From Stappia indica (GTDB lineage Bacteria > Pseudomonadota > Alphaproteobacteria > Rhizobiales > Stappiaceae), in the NCBI RefSeq assembly GCF_020177335.1, contig NZ_JAIVMG010000001.1, positions 372,001 to 436,000 of the forward strand: a DNA stretch of 64,000 nucleotides, read 5' to 3'. This document shows positions 1 through 10,603 of this stretch, in pieces. Under the pieces are notes generated by a model. That model was not told the origin of the DNA. It was given only the letters and a program-made list of their open reading frames with translations, and did not search any database. The first letter of the stretch is position 1; each line of letters opens with the position of its first letter. The position numbers and the translations under genes are program-made.

Positions 1-1960
1 GCCGGTCGCCCTGGTTGTGCAAGGTGACGGTGATGCGGCCATGCTCAAGCTGCTCCGGCGGCAGGGCCGACACCGATTCCGCCGCGTTCTTGATCACATT
101 GGTCAGCGCCTGGCCGACAAGCCGTGCATCGAAGCAGGCGCGGGCGGGATCTTCCGGAAGCTGAGTGGAAATCGAGATGTCCGGATTGGCGACCGTTTGC
201 AGGAACGCGGCCTCGCGCACGGTGTTGCGCAGATCGGCACTGCTCTTGGTCGGTTTCGGCATCCGGGCGAAAGAGGAGAATTCGTCGACCATCCGGCCGA
301 TATCACCGACCTGACGAATGATCGTGTCGACGCATTGATCGAACACAGTACGGTCGTCGGTGATCTTCTTGCCGTAGCGCCGCCGGATCCGCTCCGCCGA
401 GAGCTGGATCGGGGTAAGCGGGTTCTTGATCTCATGGGCGATGCGCCGGGCAACATCGGCCCAGGCGGAGGTGCGCTGCGCCGACACCAGATCGGTGATG
501 TCATCGAGGGTAACGACGAAACCGTGCTCGCTGCGGGTTGACTGTTCGCTGGTGACCCGCACGTTGATGGTGCGCTCCCGGCCCTGGCGGTGAAGCGAGA
601 GCTGGTCCTCGCGCATCCGGTCGTCCTCCCGCGCCAGCGCCTCGCCGAGCATCTCGGCAAGTTCCGGCACGGCGGTGCCGACGGGTTGGTCGAGCAAGTC
701 GTCTTCCTCGACATCGAGAAGGGCGAGCGCCGAGCGGTTGACCAGGGTAATCCGGCCGCCATCGTCGACGCCAATCACCCCTGCGGTGACGCCGGACAGC
801 ACCGCCTCGGTAAAGCGGCGGCGGCGGTCGATCTGGTCGTTGGCGGCCAAGAGGGCCTCGCGCTGGCCGCGAAGCTGAGCGGTCATGTTGTTGAAGGTCG
901 CGCCGAGATTGGCGAGATCGCCGGCGGATTTGTCGGTTTCCACCTGGACATAGAGATTGCCCTTGGAGACCTGATCGGCAGCGCCGATCAACCGGCGGAT
1001 CGGTGAAACCAGCATGTTGGCGAAGCCGAAGCCGATCCAGACCGAGGAGAGCAGCAACACCAGGGTGACGCCGGTATAGACCAGTGCGAAGGCGACCTGC
1101 ACGCCGAAGCGGCTCTGTTCCATCACCGTGTACTGGCTGGCCCCCTCCTGCGCCAGCCGCATGTAGTCGACCACCCGCTTGTCCATCGCCCGGGCGACAT
1201 AGAGATACATGTCGTCATAGGCGGAAAGCTTCATCACACCGCCGACCAGATTGGAGATGCCCGGGGCGATCAGCACCGGTTCGCCGCCATCGGCCTGACC
1301 GAACGCCTCCTGCGGCGGCGGCAGCACCTCGATGTCCGGATTGACGATCACCCGGGTGATGACGGTGCCGTCCGAGCGCATCAGGAAAGCCCCAAGCAGG
1401 GAACGCAGCGAGGTCTGGGTCTGGAAGAAGCTGTCGAAGCGGGTCGGCTCGAAATCGTAGACGGTCTTGGCCCGATCCACGTCATTGGCCATGGCGATCA
1501 ACTCGCCGCGCAGCACCCTTGCATGTTCCTGCAAATAGGCCTGGGCCACGGTCAGCGCATTGTCGATGATCAGGCGGGTACGGTCCTCGAACCAGCGGTC
1601 GAGCCCCCGGTCGAGGGTGATGGTGGCAAGGATCGCCACCAGCACGGCCGGCACCGCGGCGACGACGCTGAACAGGGTCACGATCCGGCCATGCAGGCGG
1701 GCGGCGGCCCGTCCGCGCCGGCGCGCCTGCAACAGGCTGATGAACTCCAGCGCGATCAGCACCAGCAGCCCGGCGACCAGGATGCCGTTGATGATCATGG
1801 CGACTGTCGTGGCCATGCCATCGGGGGCGATCGGCGTCACCCCCATCAGCACGAAGAAGGTCACGGTGATCGAAATCAGCGCGGCGATGACGAACACCAG
1901 ACCGAGCTTGCGGATCACGCGGTTGCGCCCGCCGCGCTCCATCTGGAAATCGTTGCTCAT
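1..1960 (-). CDS. ntrY: Nitrogen regulation sensor histidine kinase NtrY (C-terminus cut by window edge)
   Basis: Membrane sensor kinase that normally pairs with NtrX. The reading frame starts at the ATG at 1960 and stays open to base 1, so about 653 residues are visible and the ATP-binding domain is missing. Seen: two N-terminal membrane segments (around residues 19-60), further hydrophobic segments near residues 85-105 and 280-305, a HAMP linker beginning SPIRRLIGAADQVSKGNL, a PAS region, and the phosphoacceptor box HEIKNPLTPIQLSAERIRRR. The proline-rich H-box and the position after ntrC in the order dusB-ntrB-ntrC-ntrY are diagnostic. A 248-bp gap to ntrC may hold its own promoter. Identification is firm; only the missing end is unknown. 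Confidence 0.95.
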   Translation of the reverse strand, partial: MSNDFQMERGGRNRVIRKLGLVFVIAALISITVTFFVLMGVTPIAPDGMATTVAMIINGILVAGLLVLIALEFISLLQARRRGRAAARLHGRIVTLFSVVAAVPAVLVAILATITLDRGLDRWFEDRTRLIIDNALTVAQAYLQEHARVLRGELIAMANDVDRAKTVYDFEPTRFDSFFQTQTSLRSLLGAFLMRSDGTVITRVIVNPDIEVLPPPQEAFGQADGGEPVLIAPGISNLVGGVMKLSAYDDMYLYVARAMDKRVVDYMRLAQEGASQYTVMEQSRFGVQVAFALVYTGVTLVLLLSSVWIGFGFANMLVSPIRRLIGAADQVSKGNLYVQVETDKSAGDLANLGATFNNMTAQLRGQREALLAANDQIDRRRRFTEAVLSGVTAGVIGVDDGGRITLVNRSALALLDVEEDDLLDQPVGTAVPELAEMLGEALAREDDRMREDQLSLHRQGRERTINVRVTSEQSTRSEHGFVVTLDDITDLVSAQRTSAWADVARRIAHEIKNPLTPIQLSAERIRRRYGKKITDDRTVFDQCVDTIIRQVGDIGRMVDEFSSFARMPKPTKSSADLRNTVREAAFLQTVANPDISISTQLPEDPARACFDARLVGQALTNVIKNAAESVSALPPEQLEHGRITVTLHNQGDR

Positions 1961-2208
1961 GGATTTGTCCGCGATCACGGTCTGGCAACCACCTTGAAGA
2001 ATCGGAATGGGCGGAACGGTCCACCGGATGCGGCACCGTTACCACACAATGTTGCCAAAATACGACAGGGATAACGAGATGTGAATGCCCCTGTTGGCCG
2101 GACCGCCCCGTCATGCGACGGACTGCCACGGCCATGCAACCGGCACTGAACCGCCGGGAAAGGCGCGAAAGCCCCCTTTCCGCGCGGCAAGCATTGTCGG
2201 ATCAGGCG

Positions 2209-3654
<1,446 letters not shown>

Positions 3655-3672
3655 GATGTCGAAATCCTGTCC

Positions 3673-4803
3673 TTAGCGCTCGTCGCCCGGCACATGGGCC
3701 GGCATGAGAATGCGAAACACCGTGCGGCCGGGCTGGCTGTCGCATTCGATCACCCCGCCGTGGTCGCCGATGATCTTGGCGACCAGCGCCAGACCAAGGC
3801 CGGAGCCATTGGCCTTGGTGGTGACGAAGGGGTCGAAAAGGTGGGGAAGCAGCTCTTCCGGCACGCCGTCGATGCCATTGTCGCGGACGCAGAATTCCAG
3901 CGGCAGGCTGACCTTCTCCTGGGAACCGGGCACGGCAAGGCGGATGCCGGGACGGTAAGCCGTCGTCAGGGTGATTTCCCCATGCTCCTGACCGGACAGC
4001 GCCTCCGAGGCGTTCTTCACCAGATTGAGAAACACCTGTACCAACTGGTCGCGGTTGGCGAAGACCTGCGGCAGCGAGGGGTCGTATTCGACGTTGATGG
4101 TCTGGTTGCGGGCGAAGCCGGATGTCGCCAGCCGCTGCACCCGGTCGAGGACCACGTGGATGTTCAGCGGCTCGCGCTCGATTGGGCGCTCGTCGGAAAA
4201 CACCTCCATCCGGTCGACCAGTTTCACGATCCGGTCGGTCTCGTCCATGATCAGGCGGGTCAGCGGGCGGTCGTCCTCATCGGCGGAGGCTTCCAGCAGC
4301 TGCGCCGCGCCGCGAATGCCTGAGAGCGGGTTCTTGATCTCATGCGCCAGCATGGTGGCGAGCCCCGAGACGGTGCGGGCGGCGCCGCGCGAGGTCAGTT
4401 GCCGGTCGATCTTTTCCGCCATCCCCCGTTCCTGCAGCATCAGGACCACGAAGCCGGGGCGGTCGGCCACCGGGGCGGCCATGATGTCGACCACCTTTTC
4501 CGCGCCGATGCGCGGCGAGCCGATGTCGACCTTGTATTCATTGACCGGGGTGCCGCGTTCACGCACCTGGGACAGGAGCAGCAAGAGCGGGCTGCCGAAG
4601 GGCACGAAATGGGCAATCGGGTGGCGGCGCAACACCTGGGCACTGGCGCGGAAGAAATTCTCCGCCGCCGTGTTGGCCTCCTCGATCTCCCCTTGCGGGC
4701 CGACCAGCACCAGCGGATGCGGCAGGGCGTCGAGGATCTGCACCTGCGACCCGCCGCCGGGCATCGGCTCGCCAGAGGTCATTTTCTTACCGCCGACGTT
4801 CAT
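3673..4803 (-). CDS. ntrB: Nitrogen regulation sensor kinase/phosphatase NtrB (GlnL)
   Basis: Cytoplasmic histidine kinase that phosphorylates or dephosphorylates NtrC under PII control. The ATG at 4803 gives 376 residues and overlaps the dusB stop as ATGA, indicating translational coupling; a second in-frame ATG at 4782 (MTSGEP) is possible. A PAS domain spans roughly residues 20-110, the H-box is [20 protein letters not shown], and the ATPase domain contains the N-box [16 protein letters not shown] and the G-box GSGLGLALV. An open frame continues upstream to 5268 but lies wholly inside dusB and is not used. No membrane segment is seen, as expected for NtrB. Confidence 0.96.
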   Translation of the reverse strand: MNVGGKKMTSGEPMPGGGSQVQILDALPHPLVLVGPQGEIEEANTAAENFFRASAQVLRRHPIAHFVPFGSPLLLLLSQVRERGTPVNEYKVDIGSPRIGAEKVVDIMAAPVADRPGFVVLMLQERGMAEKIDRQLTSRGAARTVSGLATMLAHEIKNPLSGIRGAAQLLEASADEDDRPLTRLIMDETDRIVKLVDRMEVFSDERPIEREPLNIHVVLDRVQRLATSGFARNQTINVEYDPSLPQVFANRDQLVQVFLNLVKNASEALSGQEHGEITLTTAYRPGIRLAVPGSQEKVSLPLEFCVRDNGIDGVPEELLPHLFDPFVTTKANGSGLGLALVAKIIGDHGGVIECDSQPGRTVFRILMPAHVPGDER

Positions 4804-5783
4804 GCCGCCACTCCCATTTGCGCCGACGAGAACCAGCTTCGCAGCATGGTCAGCACCTGAGCGGGCACGGTTGCCGTCAGCAGCTCCCGGCGCTGATCCG
4901 CCGGCATCGGCGTTTCCGCCCCGTCGAGATACCAGGCAATGTGCTTGCGGGCGTTGCGCACGCCTTTTTCGGTTCCGTAGTGGGAGAACATTCCCTCCAC
5001 ATGTTCGCAGACAAGATCCGCCAGATCCGGTCCGGCCGGAATTTTCGGCGCCGGTGTGCCGTCGAGCGCGGCGCCGATGGCACCCGGCAGCCACGGCTTT
5101 CCGAAGGAGGCGCGGCCGATCATCACCGCATCGGCGCCGGAGCGGGCCAGCATTTCGCGCGCATCCGCCGCCGAACGGCAGTCGCCATTGGCCACCAGCG
5201 GCACGGAGATGCGCTCGCGCACGAGACGGATCGCGTCCCAGTTGGCAGAACCCTTGTAAAACTGGCAACGGGTGCGACCATGCACGGTGATCATGGCAAC
5301 CCCGGCCGCCTCGGCCCGGGCGGCCAGTTCCGGGGCGTTGATGCTGTCATCGTCCCAGCCAAGCCGCATCTTCAGGGTGACCGGCACCTTGACCGCCGCC
5401 ACCGTCGCCTCGATCAGCGTCAGCGCATGGTCCGGATCGCGCATCAGGGCCGAACCGGAGTAACCGGAGGTGACCTTCTTCGCCGGGCAGCCCATGTTGA
5501 TGTCGATGATTGCCGCGCCAGCGCCCTCGGCCATGCGCGCGCCCTCGGCCATCCAGCGGGCTTCCCGCCCGGCGAGCTGCACCACATGCGGATCGACGCC
5601 GGCGCTTTCGCTGCGCAGGCGCGTGTCCGCATTGCCATCGGCCAGTTGTTCGCCCGCCACCATTTCCGACACCACCAGGCCGGCGCCGAAGCGATGCGCC
5701 AGCCGGCGGAACACCACATCGGTCACGCCGGCCATCGGCGCGAGAAACGCGCGGTTGGGCACGGGAATATCGGCGATCTGCAT
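4800..5783 (-). CDS. dusB: tRNA-dihydrouridine synthase DusB (NifR3)
   Basis: Flavoenzyme that reduces uridine to dihydrouridine in tRNA. The start at 5783 (MQIADIPV) is preferred because AGAGGCG precedes it and the protein then has the normal length of 327 residues; in-frame starts at 5819 and beyond would add an unconserved tail. The family signature [20 protein letters not shown] is at the N-terminus, the segment [20 protein letters not shown] holds the catalytic Cys, and later flavin-binding [14 protein letters not shown] and NGDC are present. It is the first gene of the ntr operon, the classical nifR3-ntrBC arrangement. A 184-bp divergent region separates it from ispDF. Confidence 0.96.
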   Translation of the reverse strand: MQIADIPVPNRAFLAPMAGVTDVVFRRLAHRFGAGLVVSEMVAGEQLADGNADTRLRSESAGVDPHVVQLAGREARWMAEGARMAEGAGAAIIDINMGCPAKKVTSGYSGSALMRDPDHALTLIEATVAAVKVPVTLKMRLGWDDDSINAPELAARAEAAGVAMITVHGRTRCQFYKGSANWDAIRLVRERISVPLVANGDCRSAADAREMLARSGADAVMIGRASFGKPWLPGAIGAALDGTPAPKIPAGPDLADLVCEHVEGMFSHYGTEKGVRNARKHIAWYLDGAETPMPADQRRELLTATVPAQVLTMLRSWFSSAQMGVAA

Positions 5784-5967
5784 CGGCGCCTCTGTGGGTG
5801 ACTGGCTATTTCTGCTCATATGATGTGCACTTTTCATTATGCCTACAGAATAGTCATTCGCGACTGGCCCGCAAGCCTCATTTTTTCGCACTGCACATAA
5901 GGCTTGAGGGCCCGCGCGGAAACCGCCAAAACCGTAGCAATCAGTCCAGTAAGCGGATTTTCCAAGA

Positions 5968-7242
5968 ATGGGGTCGGAATTGACCATGCCTGAAACTGCA
6001 TCCGCCACGAAGGTGGCGGTTCTTGTCGTTGCCGCCGGACGCGGCACCCGGGCCGGCGGCGGCGAGACGCCGAAGCAGTACCGCCGGATCGGCGGTGTTG
6101 CCGTCCTGCGACGCACGGTCGAGGCCCTTGCGAGGGTTGACCGGGTCGGCTCAATTCAGGTGGTGATCCATGCCGATGATCGCGCGCTGTACGACGCGGC
6201 GCTGGCAGGAAGCACGGCCCAGGCGAAGCTGCGCCCGCCGGTCGGCGGCGGGGACAGCCGGCAGGCTTCGGTCCTGTGCGGGCTTGAGGCGTTGCGCGGC
6301 GACGCGCCGGATCTGGTGCTCATTCACGATGCCGCCCGCCCCTTCGCCACCGCCGATGTGGTGACGCGCGCCCTTGATGCGCTTGCCGCTGGCGCCCGGG
6401 CGGTGGTTGCGGCCGTGCCGGTGGCCGATACGCTGAAGCGCGGCGAGGTGGCGACGCCGGACGGCAGCGTTCAGGTGCGCGGCACGGTCGAGCGCACGGG
6501 CCTCTGGGCTGCCCAGACGCCGCAGGGCTTCGTCTTTGCCGATATTCTGGAGGCTCACCGGCGGGCGGCGGCGGCCGGGGTCGAGGGACTGACCGACGAT
6601 GCCGCCGTTGCCGAATGGCAGGGGCTGGCGGTTGCGATCAGCCCGGGCGATGCGGCCAACAGCAAGATCACCACCATGGAGGACCTGATGCAGGCGGACC
6701 GGATCATCCAGTTGGAGGAGTTTGCCCGATGCGGCGATGTGCGGGTGGCCACCGCCTATGACGTTCACGCCTTCGAGCCGGGCAACGAGGTCATTCTCGG
6801 CGGCATCGCCATTCCGCACGACCGGGCGCTGAAGGGGCATTCCGATGCGGATGTGGTGCTGCACGCCCTGACCGACGCCATTCTCGGCGCCCTGTGCGAC
6901 GGCGACATCGGCCATCACTTCCCGCCAAGCGATCCGCAGTGGCGCGGTGCGCCGTCCGATCAGTTCCTGCGTTTTGCCGCCGAGCGGGTGCGCCGCGCCG
7001 GTGGAGCGATTTCCCTGCTCGACGCCACGGTGGTGTGCGAGCGGCCGAAGGTCGGGCCGCATCGCGAGGCCATGCGGGCGCGGATTGCGGAGATCTGCGG
7101 GGTGCCGGTGGGGCGGGTCGCGGTCAAGGCCACCACCTCGGAGCGGCTTGGCTTTACCGGCCGCGAGGAAGGCATTGCGACGCTCGCTACGGCCACCTTG
7201 CGGCTGCCGTTCGACTATCTGCCGGGAGACACGTCATGCTGA
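5968..7242 (+). CDS. ispDF: Bifunctional MEP cytidylyltransferase / MEcPP synthase IspDF
   Basis: Fusion catalysing two steps of the non-mevalonate isoprenoid pathway: CTP addition to 2-C-methyl-D-erythritol 4-phosphate, and cyclisation to the 2,4-cyclodiphosphate. Residues 1-250 are IspD with the CTP loop [19 protein letters not shown] and the [10 protein letters not shown] segment. Residues 255-424 are IspF with the zinc ligands in TAYDVHAF and [20 protein letters not shown]. Length 424 is near other alphaproteobacterial fusions. A second ATG at 5986 (MPETAS) has a GGGGTCGG stretch upstream and could be the real start. Its stop overlaps the next gene. Confidence 0.95.
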   Translation: MGSELTMPETASATKVAVLVVAAGRGTRAGGGETPKQYRRIGGVAVLRRTVEALARVDRVGSIQVVIHADDRALYDAALAGSTAQAKLRPPVGGGDSRQASVLCGLEALRGDAPDLVLIHDAARPFATADVVTRALDALAAGARAVVAAVPVADTLKRGEVATPDGSVQVRGTVERTGLWAAQTPQGFVFADILEAHRRAAAAGVEGLTDDAAVAEWQGLAVAISPGDAANSKITTMEDLMQADRIIQLEEFARCGDVRVATAYDVHAFEPGNEVILGGIAIPHDRALKGHSDADVVLHALTDAILGALCDGDIGHHFPPSDPQWRGAPSDQFLRFAAERVRRAGGAISLLDATVVCERPKVGPHREAMRARIAEICGVPVGRVAVKATTSERLGFTGREEGIATLATATLRLPFDYLPGDTSC

Positions 7243-7742
7243 CCGAGCTTGCGCCCCTCCTGCCCGCCGCCGAAACCCTGGTGCGGCGCTGTACGGAACG
7301 CGGGGTGATGCTGGCCACCGCAGAATCCTGCACCGGCGGGCTGATTGCCGGGCTGATCACCGAAATCGCCGGGTCTTCCGCCGTGCTCGATCGCGGCTTC
7401 GTCACGTACTCCAACGAGGCCAAGACCGAAATGATCGACGTGCCGGCGGAGCTGATCGGCCGGGTGGGCGCGGTGAGCCGCGAGGTCGCCGAGGCGATGG
7501 CGCAAGGGGCGTTGACCGCCTCGCGTGCCGATATCGCCGTGTCCGTCACCGGGATCGCCGGCCCGGGCGGCGGATCGGCGGTGAAGCCGGTCGGCCTGGT
7601 GCATTTCGGCTTTGCCGCGCGCGGCGCGCCGGTGCGCCATGTCATGCGCCGGTTCGAGGATCGGGGCCGGGCCGCCATCCGCGCCGGCGCGATCGCTCAG
7701 GCGCTGGAAGGTTTGCTGGATCTGGAGGTGCTTAAAATTTGA
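7236..7742 (+). CDS. pncC: Nicotinamide-nucleotide amidase (CinA C-terminal domain protein)
   Basis: Single-domain CinA C-terminal protein, 168 residues. The family hydrolyses nicotinamide mononucleotide to nicotinate mononucleotide in pyridine nucleotide salvage. Conserved segments are [15 protein letters not shown], containing the active-site Ser, then [14 protein letters not shown] and [20 protein letters not shown]. The ATG at 7236 lies inside the last codons of ispDF, an overlap of 7 bp, so the two are coupled. The N-terminal CinA/MoaB-like domain is absent, as in many alphaproteobacteria. Confidence 0.93.
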   Translation: MLTELAPLLPAAETLVRRCTERGVMLATAESCTGGLIAGLITEIAGSSAVLDRGFVTYSNEAKTEMIDVPAELIGRVGAVSREVAEAMAQGALTASRADIAVSVTGIAGPGGGSAVKPVGLVHFGFAARGAPVRHVMRRFEDRGRAAIRAGAIAQALEGLLDLEVLKI

Positions 7743-7847
7743 CCGGCTAAAAAAGCTCTTTGTTGCCAGCGGGGATCGTATACGGTGCCCATGAGTTGAT
7801 TGCATAAATTTTTGTACGCAATTTCAACGCTCGAAGGGGAAACCTCC

Positions 7848-8309
7848 ATGTGGTCCATCCGGTCCATGCGGCATGCATCGATGGCGCTTGTGCTTTTTGC
7901 CGCGCCCGCCACAGCTGGCGAGTTCTACATGATTTCGCGCCAGGCCGATGGGACCTTTTTCGCCAGTCACCGGGTGTTCGAGAAGGCCGGCGAGAACCTC
8001 TACCGGATCACCCTCTGCGGCCGGGAGTATTACGCCCGGGCGGCAACCGTTGGCTGGGTCAACTATGAAGCTACGGAAGGGCGCGACGTCGGTCTGGAAT
8101 ACAACGAGGGCAAGGGGTGGTTCCGGGTCTGTGAAGAGCCGGACAAGCAGGTTTCGCTTGAGGATATCGGCGTCTCCGGCACCGATGCGGATGTGATGCG
8201 CTCCAGCGATGGCGCCGTTTCTCGCCGCCAGCGGTTCAAGGACATCAGCAAGGCGTTTTCCGACTACAAGAACTCCGGCGAGAAGACGAAGTCCTATCAC
8301 CTCTGGTAA
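7848..8309 (+). CDS. Small exported protein of unknown function
   Basis: I do not recognise this family. The ATG at 7848 has AAGGGGA about 9 bases upstream; a longer reading from a TTG at 7800 is less likely. The 153-residue product starts with a signal peptide (about residues 1-22, ending APATAG), then a compact domain of about 130 residues rich in aromatic and charged residues. Two cysteines (ITLCGREYY and WFRVCEE) could form a periplasmic disulfide. A 105-bp gap precedes it and it converges with ratA. It is an insertion into the otherwise standard cinA-ratA-lipA order. Confidence 0.7.
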   Translation: MWSIRSMRHASMALVLFAAPATAGEFYMISRQADGTFFASHRVFEKAGENLYRITLCGREYYARAATVGWVNYEATEGRDVGLEYNEGKGWFRVCEEPDKQVSLEDIGVSGTDADVMRSSDGAVSRRQRFKDISKAFSDYKNSGEKTKSYHLW

Positions 8310-8333
8310 GCGGAAACGCCCGCGCGCCCGCGC

Positions 8334-8789
8334 TCAGGCCGTCGGATAGACGTGATCGGCGCGCGCCTCGAAAGCGGCGGAGAACTTGCGGAACGCCCGG
8401 TCGAACATGGTCGACATCAGCGTGCCCAGAGTGCGGCTCTTGAACTCGTAGGTGATGTAGAAGCCGATTTCGCTTCGGCCCTCGCCCGTCGGCCGGAAGG
8501 TCCAGCGGTTTTCCAGGTGCTTGAACGGGCCGTCGAGATACTCCACCAGGATCTCCCGCCTGTCCGGCGACAGGGTCACCCGGCTGGTGAAGGTTTCCCG
8601 GAACATCTTGTAGGCGACCGTCATGTCGGCGACGAGCAGACTGCGCCCGTCCTCCAGGTCCTTGCGCCCACGCACCCGCAAGGCAGAACACAGCGGAACG
8701 AATTCCGGGTATTTCTCCACATCGGCGACAAGGGCGAACATGTCGTCCGCCGAATGCGCGACCGGATGCAGGTTCTCAAAGGATGGCAT
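8334..8789 (-). CDS. RatA/Coq10-family START-domain protein
   Basis: Small polyketide-cyclase/START-fold protein, 151 residues. The family includes mitochondrial Coq10, a ubiquinone-binding protein, and bacterial RatA/YfjG. The N-terminus MPSFENLHPVAHSADDMF and the segment LVADVEKYPEFVPLCSALRV are characteristic; the C-terminal helix ends KFSAAFEARADHVYPTA. The start at 8789 is chosen by family alignment; no strong ribosome site is visible and the open frame reaches back to 8912. It lies just downstream of lipA on the same strand, a standard order in Hyphomicrobiales. A role in respiratory quinone handling is inferred from the family. Confidence 0.9.
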   Translation of the reverse strand: MPSFENLHPVAHSADDMFALVADVEKYPEFVPLCSALRVRGRKDLEDGRSLLVADMTVAYKMFRETFTSRVTLSPDRREILVEYLDGPFKHLENRWTFRPTGEGRSEIGFYITYEFKSRTLGTLMSTMFDRAFRKFSAAFEARADHVYPTA

Positions 8790-8912
8790 TGCAGGCAGTG
8801 CTCGTGATCTGGTCGTGTTTATTGTTTTGCATGCCGGCCCCGGCGGTACCGCCGGCGCACACCGCACTGGCGGGGCGAATGCCCCCCCGCAGTCAGGGAC
8901 GGCCAGCCTCAC

Positions 8913-9911
8913 CTAGCTGGTGACGTCCGTCGGTGTTCCGATCCGTGCGGCGCGAGCCTTGCGCAGATCCGCGAAGTCTTCGCCCGCGTGATGGGAGGAG
9001 CGGGTCAGAGGGCTCGCCGAGACCTTGAGGAAGCCCTTGGCATAGGCGATCTTCTCGAAGGCCTTGAACTCTTCCGGCGTGACGAAACGCTCTACCGTGT
9101 GGTGCTTGGAGCTGGGCTGCAGATACTGGCCGATGGTCAGGAAATCGACGTCCGCCGTGCGCAGGTCGTCCATCAACTGAAGCACCTCGTTGCGCTCCTC
9201 GCCCAGCCCGACCATGATCCCCGATTTGGTGAACATTGCCGGATCCAGTTCCTTGACCCGCTGCAGCAGGCGAATGGAATGGAAGTAGCGGGCGCCGGGG
9301 CGCACCTTCAGGTATTTCGACGGAACGGTCTCCAGATTGTGGTTGAACACATCCGGACGGGCGGTGACCACCGTTTCCAGGGCGCCGGGCTTGCGCAGGA
9401 AGTCCGGGGTCAGCACCTCGATGGTGGTCGAGGGTGAGCGGCCGCGAATGGCGTGGATCACATCAGCGAAGTGGCCGGCGCCGCCATCGTCGAGATCATC
9501 GCGGTCGACCGAGGTGATGACCACATGCTCCAGCCCCATCGCCGCCACCGCCTCGGCGATGCCGGAGGGCTCGTTCGGATCGACCGGACCGGGCATGCCG
9601 GTGCGCACGTTGCAGAAGGCGCAGGCGCGGGTGCAGGTGTCGCCGAGGATCATGAAGCTGGCGTGCTTCTTCGACCAGCATTCGCCGATGTTCGGACAGC
9701 CCGCTTCCTCGCAAACCGTCACCAGGTTGTTGCCGCGCACCACTTGCTGGGTTTCGCGATAGACCGGCGAGGTCGGCGCCTTGACCCGGATCCAGGCAGG
9801 CTTGCGCTTGATCGGATTGTCCGGCCGATGCGCTTTTTCCGGATGGCGGGGACGCGCGTCGTCCTTCGCCGGTGTCGAGACGGTGTCGAGGATCGTAACC
9901 ATGCGCCTCAA
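8913..9911 (-). CDS. lipA: Lipoyl synthase LipA
   Basis: Radical-SAM enzyme that inserts two sulfurs into octanoyl groups on lipoyl domains, here probably those of the adjacent pyruvate dehydrogenase genes. The auxiliary cluster motif [12 protein letters not shown] and the radical-SAM motif CTRACAFC are both intact, and the C-terminal [14 protein letters not shown] includes the conserved RSSxH segment that contacts the auxiliary cluster. Length 332 is normal. The start at 9911 (MRRMVTILD) or 9902 cannot be separated by sequence alone. It follows lpdA and the GlsB pair on the same strand, linking cofactor synthesis to its target complex. Confidence 0.97.
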   Translation of the reverse strand: MRRMVTILDTVSTPAKDDARPRHPEKAHRPDNPIKRKPAWIRVKAPTSPVYRETQQVVRGNNLVTVCEEAGCPNIGECWSKKHASFMILGDTCTRACAFCNVRTGMPGPVDPNEPSGIAEAVAAMGLEHVVITSVDRDDLDDGGAGHFADVIHAIRGRSPSTTIEVLTPDFLRKPGALETVVTARPDVFNHNLETVPSKYLKVRPGARYFHSIRLLQRVKELDPAMFTKSGIMVGLGEERNEVLQLMDDLRTADVDFLTIGQYLQPSSKHHTVERFVTPEEFKAFEKIAYAKGFLKVSASPLTRSSHHAGEDFADLRKARAARIGTPTDVTS

Positions 9912-9968
9912 ATGTCCTTCTTCGCCGCGCGCGTCAAGCGCCGCTGTGGTCGCAGCCGTCGCCGGCCG

Positions 9969-10211
9969 TCAGTTTCCGCGTATTTTTCGCCAGACAAACA
10001 GCAAAAGGATGGCGCCGATTGTCGAGATCACAACCTGGTCGATGAAGCCGCCGGTGACGTTCAACTTCAGGATTTCCGCGAGTTTTCCGCCAAGCAGGGC
10101 ACCGACCAACCCGACGACAAGACTGCCGAGAAAGCCGCCCCGACTGTCGAACACCCGGTGCGCCACCGCGCCGGCAATCAGCCCGATGGCGATCCAGAAA
10201 ATGAAGTTCAT
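9969..10211 (-). CDS. GlsB/YeaQ/YmgE-family small membrane protein (second of pair)
   Basis: 80-residue inner membrane protein with three hydrophobic segments and glycine-rich turns (FIFWIAIGLIAGAVAHRVF, GFLGSLVVGLVGALLGG). The family is often called transglycosylase-associated and stress-linked, but a biochemical role is not established. Its ATG at 10211 overlaps the stop of the preceding homologue as ATGA, so the two are translated together and probably assemble together. A tail of basic residues (WRKIRGN) marks the cytoplasmic end. Confidence 0.85.
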   Translation of the reverse strand: MNFIFWIAIGLIAGAVAHRVFDSRGGFLGSLVVGLVGALLGGKLAEILKLNVTGGFIDQVVISTIGAILLLFVWRKIRGN

Positions 10212-10456
10212 GCCAGCACTCGGGCAATCAGCACGACGACGATCGCGCCAACGGCGGCGACCACCACCTGATTGACGTAAGCATTGCCGAGATTGATGTT
10301 GATGCCAGCGAAGCTGAACAGGAACCCGCCGACGAAGGCGCCGATGATGCCGGTCACCAGATAGCGGATCAGCCCGCCGCCGCCGATGACGAGGCTGGCG
10401 AGCCAGCCGGCGATGATGCCGATGACGCACCAGATGACGATGTTCTTGACGTCCAT
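10208..10456 (-). CDS. GlsB/YeaQ/YmgE-family small membrane protein (first of pair)
   Basis: 82-residue membrane protein with the family start MDVKNIVIWCVIGIIAGWLA and a glycine-rich core GLIRYLVTGIIGAFVGGFLF. It is the upstream member of a tandem pair of paralogues with an ATGA overlap. The two proteins share the three-segment topology but differ in sequence, which fits a hetero-oligomer rather than a recent duplication; that is inference. A gap of 147 bp separates it from lpdA upstream. Confidence 0.85.
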   Translation of the reverse strand: MDVKNIVIWCVIGIIAGWLASLVIGGGGLIRYLVTGIIGAFVGGFLFSFAGININLGNAYVNQVVVAAVGAIVVVLIARVLA

Positions 10457-10603
10457 GTCCTTATCCCCCGTTCACGTGTCCCCGCGTCCGGGGCAATCCC
10501 GGCGCGCCCTTCAAGGGTACCCCTTCCCCGCGACAACTCAAGAGCACCCCGGCAGGAGACCGGCCCTCCGCCTGTCGGGCCGTGGCTCCGGCGCCCGCTC
10601 GCC

